Source of the DNA: Actinomadura atramentaria DSM 43919
Lineage (GTDB): Bacteria > Actinomycetota > Actinomycetes > Streptosporangiales > Streptosporangiaceae
Length of the DNA: 64,000 nt
Assembly (NCBI RefSeq): GCF_000381885.1
Contig: NZ_KB907210.1
Location: 62,001 to 126,000 of the forward strand
Reading direction: 5' to 3'
Positions 34,960 through 42,075 of the stretch are shown here, piece by piece. The translations under genes were made by a program, and so were the position numbers. The notes beneath the pieces were generated by a model. That model saw nothing but the letters and a program-made list of their open reading frames with translations. It did no database searches and had not been told where the DNA came from. Position 1 is the first letter of the stretch; each line of letters opens with the position of its first letter.

Positions 34960-36275
34960 AATCAGGAGAACTCTTGACGTCCCAATGCTGGCCAGCCGCG
35001 TCGACGAACTCGCCCTGGTCTTTCCCCGCCGCGTCGAACGGTGCCCGCTTGATCGGGCCGGGCAGGAGACCATCGCGTTCGGACTGTAGCCCGACCTCCG
35101 CCTCACGTTCCGACGCGCCGTTAATCCTGCCACCCTTGGCAGGGTCTTTCGCGAGTTCCGCCAGGCGGGCCTCGTATTCGGGGGTGCCGGGGACGAGGCC
35201 GAGTCGGCGTTCTGTGGTCGCGAGGTCCTTGCCGAGCGCCTTGAGGACGGTCTTGTCGAAGGCGGCTTGGACCGCTTTGACGACTTTGGTGTCGGCGGTG
35301 GCTTTGAGGAGGTCGGCGAGGATCTGGCGGAGCGCCAGGCGTTCGGTGATGGCGGCGACGCGGCTGAGCATGGAGGCGCCGACGCGGGACAGGACTCGGC
35401 CGAACAGTTTGCGTAACAGGCCGGCGACGGCTCCGGCGCTGAGGAGGAGGACGATCTCGGCGATGTGCTCGCCGGTGACGATGCGGGTGGCGTCTCGGAT
35501 GGCCTGGGCGTACTGGTGGCAGGCGTTGCCCAGGGCGGCGCACATCGTCTGCAGGCCGACCATGACGGTGGACGAGTCGCCGGGCCGGTAGAGGGTGGCC
35601 CAGTAGTCGGCGACGGCGGTGTGTTCGGCGTTGTCGGCCGGGTCCAGGATGGTGGTGATCGTCCAGTTCAGCCAGGAGGCGACCTGGCCGATCTCGCGGG
35701 CGGCCTCCGCCCAGGCGTCGCCGGTCTGATCGAACATGTCGGGGTTGCCCTGCGGCCAGTCGTTGGAGGTGCCGAGCAGGTCGTCCACCCAGCCGGGCAG
35801 GTGCGGCACCTCGTTGTGCAGGAGCGGGATGGTGGTGTTGGGCGCCCAGCTCATCGCGCCGATCACCGAGGGCGGCGCGGCGGCCACCGCGAAGTTTCGC
35901 GACACCGGATGCGGGGGGAAGCGCGGCGGCCCGCCTCGGGGGTTGTCGGCGCGGGAGTGGTGGTCGGCGGCCAGGTGATTGTTGACGGTCTGGGTGAGGC
36001 CGAGGGGAGGTGCCGCCCAACGCCTCGATCGCCATGTGGAACGCCTGGTAGGCGGCTTTGGCGGCGGGGTCGTACAAGGCGGCGAACTGGTGGGCGGCCT
36101 TGTCGAAGCCGGCCATGCCCGCCGAATGCGCGGACAGCTTCTGCGACAGGGTCGTGTACGCCTTGACCAAGTCCTGCTGGCCGACCGCGAAGTTGGCCGC
36201 CGCCCGGTCGACCTTCTCGGGCGTGATGTCGACCCGCGCCGGAGCGGGCGAGGCCGGACCCGGCGGTGGGTTCAT
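34960..36275 (-). pseudogene. WXG100-type (ESX/T7SS) polymorphic toxin, frameshifted and truncated
   Basis: ATG 36275 overlaps the WXG100 gene stop (ATGA). Residues 1-90 (VDITPEKVDRAAANFAVGQQDLVKAY..) form an ESX-like helical hairpin. At 36004-36007 a run of four G (CCCC on the coding strand) shifts the frame; removing one base restores ...LGLTQTVNNH.. leading into the 35905 frame. That frame continues through PHLPGWVDDLLG, Ala-rich helices and KGGRINGASEREAEVGLQ to DAAGQHWDVKSS, the start of a PD-(D/E)XK-type toxin tip, where homology ends. No immunity gene follows. Confidence 0.72.
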
Positions 36276-36568
36276 GTCGGGTTCCACATGCCGTGGTTGG
36301 CCCGAAGGGAGGCGTGGAAGTTGAGCCGTGCCCGGGCGACGTGCCGATGCAGCTCATCCAGCCGACGCGCGATATCACGCGCGGCCTCGGTCCATTCCCG
36401 GTGCGCCTGGTCGTAGGCCGTCCGGTCCTCTCCCGACCAGGCGGCTAACGACGTTCGCAGTTCGCCGTCCAGACGATCCAACGTACTTTTAAACCGCTCG
36501 TATGCGCGTCGGAGACCGGCTTCCCCCGTCTCCAACGCCGCCAGTTCCGCACGGATCCGATCGGCCAC
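36272..36568 (-). CDS. WXG100-family ESX secretion partner
   Basis: A 98-aa helical-hairpin protein with the WxG turn as AWSGEDR at ~43-49, between two amphipathic helices of typical WXG100 length. It precedes the toxin gene with an ATGA overlap, the usual pairing for T7SS-exported toxins. GTG 36568; the ribosome site is weak. The gene itself appears intact, but its partner is broken, so the system is probably non-functional. Confidence 0.82.
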   Translation of the reverse strand: MADRIRAELAALETGEAGLRRAYERFKSTLDRLDGELRTSLAAWSGEDRTAYDQAHREWTEAARDIARRLDELHRHVARARLNFHASLRANHGMWNPT

Positions 36569-37095
36569 GACCGTAGGTTAACGGCACAAAGGACGAGTTC
36601 TCCGATATTTCCGGTTCCGCATTGACGATGCGGTAAGGCCGGTGCTCGTTGGGGCGGAGTGGTTCCGCGCGCGTCCCGGACCGATCCGCGCGTAGCCGGG
36701 CTCCAGTAGCTTCGGATCAGGCGAATTCAGGTCGGATTCGCGATATGGACGCACACGGCGCGGCGTGGACGCTTCATCCCGCCGATGCTGCCGCCGTTGA
36801 CCGGATGCGGCCATACACGACGCCGACGAGCACGACACGACGTTTGGCAATGCCGCCGCGACCTATGTGCGGTGGGTTGCGATCCTGCGAACCCAGCACG
36901 CTCGACGGTGATTCGAACTACCCGAATGATGCTGGCCAGCCTGCGTCTCTTCCACGACCCTGCTGCCGAGCCTCACCAATGCCGGCCAGCAAGCGAACGA
37001 CCCGTGGCGTGAGCGAGCCGTGGGGGCCGCGGTATCGCCACTGGCCGGGGGCTTGTGGTGGCCCGGCGGTGATGGTCCGCCGGGCCGGGCTCCGG
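36569..37095. other. Gap with possible gene scraps
   Basis: No intact gene. A short plus-strand frame ends in FGNAAATYVRWVAILRTQ (~36841-36894) before TGA, which looks like the C-terminus of a lost protein, but only ~36 codons remain. The interval is less GC-rich than surrounding genes and shows no promoter or terminator. Confidence 0.4.
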
Positions 37096-37488
37096 TTAGT
37101 GGGTCAGGGTGCGGTTCTCGAGTCGGGTGCCGCGGCGCAGGGTGATCGACATCAGGTCGCTGGGAGCGTCCAGTTCCAGGCGGTGCCAGCGGCCACGGGG
37201 AACGATCACGGCGGTGCCGGCCGCCATCCGCACCATCTCCTCGCCGTCCCCGGGCCTGTTGGGGCGGAGGTAGAGGCGCACGCCGCCGGTCAGGCAGCAC
37301 ACGGCCTCGTCGGCCTCGGGGTGCATCTCCCAGTGGTCGGCGTGGACGTCGGCGTCGGTCTCCACGTGGAAGGCGGCGATCTGCCAGGCGCCGGAGTCGC
37401 CGTTGGTCATCTGGCGTTCGGCAGCCCGGACGTCGCCGCCGGGGTGGAAGTGCAGCGCCGAGGCGAACAGGTCGATGGGCGTCGTCAT
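37096..37488 (-). CDS. Cupin-domain protein
   Basis: A 130-aa single-cupin protein. HADHWEMHPEADEAVCCLTGGVRLYL is cupin motif 1 (H, E, and following residues bind a metal), and GTAVIVPRGRWHRLELDAP is motif 2. ATG 37488 overlaps the MFS stop (ATGA), so the cupin is translated from the MFS transcript. Perhaps it senses or modifies the exported compound; that is inference. Confidence 0.85.
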   Translation of the reverse strand: MTTPIDLFASALHFHPGGDVRAAERQMTNGDSGAWQIAAFHVETDADVHADHWEMHPEADEAVCCLTGGVRLYLRPNRPGDGEEMVRMAAGTAVIVPRGRWHRLELDAPSDLMSITLRRGTRLENRTLTH

Positions 37489-38933
37489 GAGGGTGTTCCT
37501 TCCAATCGAGGGTCTGTGGGGACGGCGGGTCGGGAGAGGGGTGCGGGTGCCCGGCGGCGGGGCAGCACGCCGATCGCCACGGCCGCGGCGAGCAGGAAGA
37601 GGGCGGCGGTGACGGCCAGGCCCAGGGCATAGCCGTCGTTGAGGGCGGTGGGATCGGTGGCCGTGCCGGTGCGGTGCGCGGCGAGGGTGGCCAGGGCGGC
37701 CAGGCCGACGCAGCCGCCGAGCTGGCGGGAACTGTTGAGGACGCCGGAGGCCATGCCGGCCTCGCGGGGCGCGACACCGGTGGTCGCGGCGGCGACGACC
37801 GGGGCAAGGACAAGTCCGGCGCCGACGCTGGTGATGATGGACGGGCCGAGCACGTCGGTGAGGAAGCCGCCGCCGGGGCTGATGAAGGCGAACCAGCCCA
37901 GGCCGGCGGCGGCCAGCAGAGCGCCGGGCACCAGGGACGCGCGGGCGGAACGGGCCGCGGTGACGCGGGTCGCGACGACGGTGCCCGCGACCAGGCCGAT
38001 GGAGAAGGGCAGGAACGCGGCGCCGGTCGCGGCGGCGCCCATCCCCAGGACCTGCTGCATGCACAGGGACACGAAGTAGAACGCGGCGAACTGACCGGCC
38101 GCCGCCATGAACACCAGCACGTTGGCGCCGGCGACCCAGCGGCTGCGCAGCAGTCCGAGCCGCAGCAGCGGCGCGCGGGTCCTGGACTCGACGAGGATGA
38201 AGGCGGCCAGCAGCAGGGCCGCGGCGGCGAGGGTCGTCAGCGTGGCCGCCGATCCCCACCCTCGAGTGTCGGTGCGGACGACGCCGAACACCAGCAGCCC
38301 GATCCCACCGGTCGCCAGGACGGCACCGAGCGCGTCCAGCCGCTCGCGCCGGGCCGGCGGCGCCTGAGCGGGCACACCCAGGTGGACCAGCGCGAGCGCT
38401 GCCCCGACGACGGGCAGGTTGATCAGCATCACCCAGCGCCAGCCGGCGTACTCGGTCAACAGCCCGCCCACCAGCACGCCCAGCGCGCCGCCCGCGGCGT
38501 TCACCGCGCTCCACACTCCGAGCGCGCGGACGCGTCGGGGGCCCTCGGCGAAGGTGGTGGTCAGCATCGCCAGCGCGGCCGGGGCGGCCGCGGCGGCGCC
38601 CAGGCCCTGCCCGGCGCGGGCGGCGATCAGCTGCCAGGGAGCCTGGGCCAGCCCGCCGGCCAGCGAGCACGCCCCGAAGACGGCCAGGCCCAGCACGAAC
38701 AGCCGGCGCCGTCCGTACAGGTCGCAGGCGCGGCCGCCCAGCAGGAGGAACCCGCCGAACGTCAGCGCGTAGACATGCACGACCCATGACAGGTCCAGCG
38801 GGGCGAATCCGAGTGCGGTGCGGATGGCGGGCAGTGCGACGTTGACCACCGACATGTCCAGGGCGACGACGAACTGGGCGACCGCCGCGGCGGCCAGCAC
38901 CGCGCCAGGATGCCCACGAAGGTTTCTATACAT
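37485..38933 (-). CDS. MFS drug exporter (DHA2 family, ~14 TM)
   Basis: A 482-aa integral membrane protein with 14 hydrophobic segments. Motif A is GGRACDLYGRRRLFVLG and motif C is GGALGVLVGGLL, both diagnostic of the DHA2 H+ antiporter family (EmrB/LfrA type). ATG 38933 lies inside a 19-bp near-palindrome that is probably the TetR operator. Cupin gene coupled downstream. Divergent from the TetR gene, the standard arrangement for an inducible efflux system. Confidence 0.9.
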   Translation of the reverse strand: MYRNLRGHPGAVLAAAAVAQFVVALDMSVVNVALPAIRTALGFAPLDLSWVVHVYALTFGGFLLLGGRACDLYGRRRLFVLGLAVFGACSLAGGLAQAPWQLIAARAGQGLGAAAAAPAALAMLTTTFAEGPRRVRALGVWSAVNAAGGALGVLVGGLLTEYAGWRWVMLINLPVVGAALALVHLGVPAQAPPARRERLDALGAVLATGGIGLLVFGVVRTDTRGWGSAATLTTLAAAALLLAAFILVESRTRAPLLRLGLLRSRWVAGANVLVFMAAAGQFAAFYFVSLCMQQVLGMGAAATGAAFLPFSIGLVAGTVVATRVTAARSARASLVPGALLAAAGLGWFAFISPGGGFLTDVLGPSIITSVGAGLVLAPVVAAATTGVAPREAGMASGVLNSSRQLGGCVGLAALATLAAHRTGTATDPTALNDGYALGLAVTAALFLLAAAVAIGVLPRRRAPAPLSRPAVPTDPRLEGTPS

Positions 38934-38941
38934 GTAAGAAA
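38923..38941. promoter_or_regulatory. Candidate TetR operator over the MFS start
   Basis: TTTCTATACATGTAAGAAA has matching arms TTTCT/AGAAA around a central TACATGTA. It covers the MFS start codon and lies 50 bp from the TetR start, in the divergent intergenic region. A TGTCGACA palindrome (about 38965) is a second, shorter candidate. Confidence 0.55.
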
Positions 38942-38990
38942 AATAGCTCGCCGTGATCGTCGTTGTCGACACCTGCGCGATGATGGAGAC

Positions 38991-39659
38991 ATGCCGCAAC
39001 AGCCCGAACCGCGCAGAGCCCCCGGCCGGCCGCCCCGCATCTCCCGCGAGGAGATCGTCGAGACAGCCCGCCGGATCGCGGCCGAGGAAGGCGTGGACCG
39101 GCTGACCATGCGGCGGCTGGCCAAGGAGATCGGCAGTACGCCGATGGCGCTCTACCACCACGTCCGCGACAAAGAGGAACTGCTGGTCCTGCTGCTGGAC
39201 GACTACGCGGCGCGGACGCTGCACCGGCCCGAACTGCCCACCGACCCCCGCGAGCGGACCATCGCCGCCGCCGCCGCGATCCACCAGGCGCTGGCCGCCT
39301 GCCCCTGGACCGTGGAGGTACTGACCGCCGACGACCTGATGTCCACCTCCGCACTGTGGTTCGTCGAGCAGATCATCGACGGCCTGGTCGAGTGCGGCCT
39401 GACCCTTGAGCAGGCCGTGCATGGTTACCGCACGATCTGGTATCACTCCGCCGGAGAGATCGTGATCCGGGCCGCGGCAGCCCGGCGACGCACCGGTGAC
39501 GGCCGTCCGACCTACCGGGAACGGGTCTTCGCCGAACTCGACCCCGACGAACTTCCCCGACTGGCAGAAGTCGCCGACCGATGGACGTCGCTGACCGCCC
39601 AGGACACCTACCTGGACGGGCTCCGAGCCGTGGTGGAGGGCCTCATCGCCACCTGCTGA
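38991..39659 (+). CDS. TetR/AcrR-family regulator of the MFS-cupin operon
   Basis: A 222-aa TetR protein. ISREEIVETARRIAAEEGVDRLTMRRLAKEIGSTPMALYHHV is the DNA-binding domain; the C-terminal ligand domain includes CPWTVEVLTADDLMST and WYHSAGEIV. ATG 38991 is preceded by tggagac. Divergent from, and presumably represses, the exporter operon. Confidence 0.9.
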   Translation: MPQQPEPRRAPGRPPRISREEIVETARRIAAEEGVDRLTMRRLAKEIGSTPMALYHHVRDKEELLVLLLDDYAARTLHRPELPTDPRERTIAAAAAIHQALAACPWTVEVLTADDLMSTSALWFVEQIIDGLVECGLTLEQAVHGYRTIWYHSAGEIVIRAAAARRRTGDGRPTYRERVFAELDPDELPRLAEVADRWTSLTAQDTYLDGLRAVVEGLIATC

Positions 39660-39692
39660 CGCCGCACCGTTGAGCAGGAAACGGAGCCAGCG

Positions 39693-39899
39693 TCAAGGAT
39701 GACGACCTTGTTCTTGTGGCAGGTCACAGCGGCCCCAGCCGCCTGGGAGCGCGCACGATGAATTGCAGGTTTCGCCGCGTTTGGCGATGAGCCAGTCCGT
39801 CCAGCCGCCAAGGCCTGGGCCGCCATGGCGCAGGGCGTGCTGGTCGTATCCGCCAAGGAACGCTTCCAGTCGATCCAGCCGACCGCCGATCACATACAT
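39693..39899 (-). pseudogene. Short orphan frame, probable gene fragment
   Basis: A 68-codon frame, MYVIGGRLDRLEAFLGGYDQHALRHGGPGL..WTDWLIAKRGE, with the character of an ordinary small alpha/beta protein for ~45 codons, then it degenerates. No good ribosome site. Overlapping frames exist on both strands; I treat this as a remnant of unknown family. Confidence 0.3.
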
Positions 39900-39977
39900 C
39901 GGTAGTCGGCGCCTGACGTTCGCGAAGTATCAGACTCGCCACCCTCGGCGAGGCTGTCCAGGCAATGCTCGGTCACG

Positions 39978-40439
39978 ATGACGTTGCCGTCCTCAGCCGA
40001 CAGGCGGGGGGCTGACCTCGCCGACGACCTGGGGCTGGCGACGCCGCAGGCCGCCGAACAGCGCCAGCGCCGTCTCGCCGAGGCGATCACCGCCCGCGCC
40101 GCCCGTCGCGGCGGCACCGGCCTCGACCCGCACGACGAAATCGAGCGGGCCTGGACGCTCCGCCACGGCGACCGCGTCGGCGACACGAACGCCGTCCACA
40201 TCAAGGACGGCCAGATCGTCAACCCGCCTCTGGCCACGGTGCCCGCCGGTGTCTCCGCCCCGCGCATGCGGGGATGGTCCGGCCGGACACCGAGCAGAGC
40301 CTCTGCCCGGCCAGGCCCCTCGGCACGGCACTTCTCGGGCGCACTCCGGCCGCGCCAAAGAGGCCTGATCGAGCCACCCGCTGGGGGTGGGCGGCCCGCG
40401 CGGCCTGGGTCTTGCCCAGGGAGCCGCAAGGTTATGTAG
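39978..40439 (+). pseudogene. Orphan frame, likely internal fragment of a larger gene
   Basis: Residues ~10-85 (GADLADDLGLATPQAAEQRQRRLAEAITARAARRGG..DPHDEIERAWTLRHG) look like genuine coding sequence with actinobacterial codon use. The remaining ~65 residues become Arg/Pro/Ser-rich and lose structure. No family recognised. It may be an internal piece of a transfer or mobilisation protein. A 14-bp hairpin follows 6 bp after the stop. Confidence 0.3.
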
Positions 40440-40445
40440 CCCACA

Positions 40446-40484
40446 TGGATCCCGCCTGGCGTCTGCTATCCCAGGCGGGATCCA
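40446..40484. terminator. Perfect 14-bp inverted repeat, hairpin (terminator-like)
   Basis: TGGATCCCGCCTGG and CCAGGCGGGATCCA are exact reverse complements separated by an 11-nt loop (cgtctgctatc). There is no U-tract after it, so it would be an I-shaped terminator of the actinobacterial kind, or a recombination/repeat scar. It lies between two genes whose 3' ends face each other. Confidence 0.6.
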
Positions 40485-40539
40485 CCGTCTGCCCCGCGAC
40501 CATCGGGCTGGGAAAGACAACGTGTCCAGCCCGGAGCGG

Positions 40540-40860
40540 CTACTGCGGAGGTGTTCGGGAGGTGAGGTGCTGGACCAGCGCCTCGATCACTTCGGTGACC
40601 TGCCCCGTGGTGCCGAAGGCGATCACCCCGCCGGTGCGGTCGCCGAACTCCAGCAGGTAGGCGCCGGCCAAGACTCTGGCGGTGTTGGAGACGTCGCTAT
40701 CACGAATCTCGTGGACCTCGATCACCGGGTGACCGGGTATACGCACGATCGGTACATCGTCGCCGCCCGAATTCAAATGGACGATTTCGGCTCCCACCTC
40801 GGCGAGCGCTCCGCAGATCTCTCCGAGCCGTACCGGATCTGGGCCGATACCAGATGCCAT
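40540..40860 (-). CDS. Uncharacterised 106-aa protein
   Basis: A soluble protein with a clear alternating alpha/beta pattern (IVHLNSGGDDVPIVRIPGHPVIEVHEI then YLLEFGDRTGGVIAFGTTGQVTEVIEALVQHL). ATG 40860 is preceded by a strong ggagggga site, so it is very probably expressed. No family recognised. It stands alone on the minus strand of the island. Confidence 0.6.
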   Translation of the reverse strand: MASGIGPDPVRLGEICGALAEVGAEIVHLNSGGDDVPIVRIPGHPVIEVHEIRDSDVSNTARVLAGAYLLEFGDRTGGVIAFGTTGQVTEVIEALVQHLTSRTPPQ

Positions 40861-41129
40861 TTCCCCTCCCCCATCAGCTGCTCAGAAACACTCAATGTAA
40901 CCGCTCTCACTGCCGTGAAGGACGCTTCGGATATCGCTGCCCCTTTCTCCACCTGCAGAGCGATGAGCGGCGTACACCGTCGTACCGGTGGCGGTGAGCC
41001 GAAAGGGAGTCGTGGCCCCGGCCCAGCATCAGAACGTGTCCGCCTTGGCCGCGGCGGTCCGGGCGCGGGTGCTGCGCTTCGCGACGTGAGCCGTCGCCAA
41101 CAACAGTCCCGCAGTCGCGGACACCACGG

Positions 41130-41393
41130 CTAAGGCCGTCCTCGAACGTCCAGGGAACATAGGGAACCCTCCTCAAAGGTTGTGTGGGCCGGACTTTCGC
41201 TGATCGCGGCGAATGCTTCCATCGCGACTAGGCGATGACAACCGCCAGTTTCATATACTTGCCGAGCTTGCGGGTCGAAGTTCTTAGGCGATTCCGTATC
41301 CCCGATCTCGGTGTCCTGGTCGGGATACGCGGCGAGGAACGCCTCCCGGGTGATGACGGTCAGCGGCTGGGTGCGCGTCGGCGGCCGCGGCAA
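41130..41393 (-). CDS. Small orphan frame, uncertain
   Basis: An 87-codon frame with PLTVITREAFLAAYPDQDTEIGDTE at the start and ETGGCHRLVAMEAFAAISE in the middle. The composition is plausible for a protein but no family, start signal or partner supports it. May be a truncated gene. Confidence 0.25.
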   Translation of the reverse strand: MPRPPTRTQPLTVITREAFLAAYPDQDTEIGDTESPKNFDPQARQVYETGGCHRLVAMEAFAAISESPAHTTFEEGSLCSLDVRGRP

Positions 41394-41660
41394 ACGAGCT
41401 GGAGGAGCCCAGCCGGTCGACCCTGCTCATCTGATCGCAATCCGCAAGGGTCACGGGGGCTCACCTGGTCGATTACCGGACCGGGAAGCCATACCGGGTC
41501 CGGAAGCAACGGCCCTCCGTCTCGAGAGGCGGAGGGCGGTCAACCAGAACATCGGTAGCAAGCAGGAGGCTGACCAACCCCGTGCGCTCAGGCCGCCGAC
41601 GCGGCAGGCTCTCCACAAGATTTCTCGGTTTGTGGCGGTGGGTGGCCGGGTGTGGTCGTT

Positions 41661-41710
41661 GGGGGGTTTGGGTGGGTCGGGGTTTCTAGGGTTAGCGGGT
41701 CGGGTCGGGG
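41661..41710 (+). other. Two tandem G-quadruplex motifs upstream of the Trypco2 gene
   Basis: 41661-41682 reads GGGGGG-ttt-GGG-t-GGG-tc-GGGG, and 41689-41710 reads GGG-ttagc-GGG-tc-GGG-tc-GGGG. Each has four runs of three or more G with loops of 1-5 nt. They lie 18-67 bp upstream of the Trypco2 GTG, within the presumed promoter/leader. Confidence 0.6.
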
Positions 41711-41727
41711 TTGGAAGGTGGGGGTTC

Positions 41728-42057
41728 GTGGACATCGAGTTGGCGGATGCCGTGGCGGCGGTTCGGGCCGAGTTGCTGGAGGCTGCGGGGCGGGGGGCCG
41801 GGGAGGAGGTCGCGTTCCTGGTGGGGCCGATCACGTTGGAGTTCGCGGTCGAGTTGCGGGCGGACGCCAAGGGCAAGTTCGGGTTCAAGGCTTGGGTGGT
41901 CTCGGGGGACGCGGAGGCGGGGGTTTCCCGGGGGCGGACGCATCGGGTTTCGGTGTCGTTGACGCCCAAACGGGCTGGGGGCGAGGATCTGCTGATCTCG
42001 GGGGACGCGGAGCGCACGGAGGGGCCTGGGGAGTTGGAAGGGCATATCGGGCGCTGA
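41728..42057 (+). CDS. Trypco2-family protein (trypsin-co-occurring domain 2)
   Basis: A 109-aa protein: IELADAVAAVRAELLEAA, then FLVGPITLEFAVELRADAKGKFGFKAWVVSGDAE and a HRVSVSLTP strand, the pattern of Trypco2 domains. These occur next to trypsin-like proteases fused to NTPase and repeat modules in actinobacterial conflict systems. GTG 41728 follows aaggtgggggttc. It ends 18 bp before the protease-NTPase gene, so the two form an operon. Its role is unknown; perhaps it is the protease partner or substrate. Confidence 0.78.
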   Translation: MDIELADAVAAVRAELLEAAGRGAGEEVAFLVGPITLEFAVELRADAKGKFGFKAWVVSGDAEAGVSRGRTHRVSVSLTPKRAGGEDLLISGDAERTEGPGELEGHIGR

Positions 42058-42075
42058 GCGGGCGGGGACGGCGGG

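Larger units (their letters stand above)
40861..41727. other. Mostly gene-poor stretch at the island/backbone boundary
   Basis: Apart from the uncertain 41130-41393 frame I see no gene. The plus-strand stretch from ~41000 ends a short frame in VRARVLRFAT, which could be a transposase scrap. From ~41630 the sequence becomes strongly G-rich on the plus strand and carries two G-quadruplex motifs before the Trypco2 gene. Confidence 0.45.

Noticed and set aside
36649..37632. 327-codon plus-strand frame across the gap and the cupin gene
   Set aside because: Overlaps the cupin and MFS genes in antisense, has no start signal and changes character repeatedly.
39890..40444. Minus-strand 184-codon frame in the island
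   Set aside because: No ribosome site or domain; the overlapping plus-strand frame has more coding-like composition.
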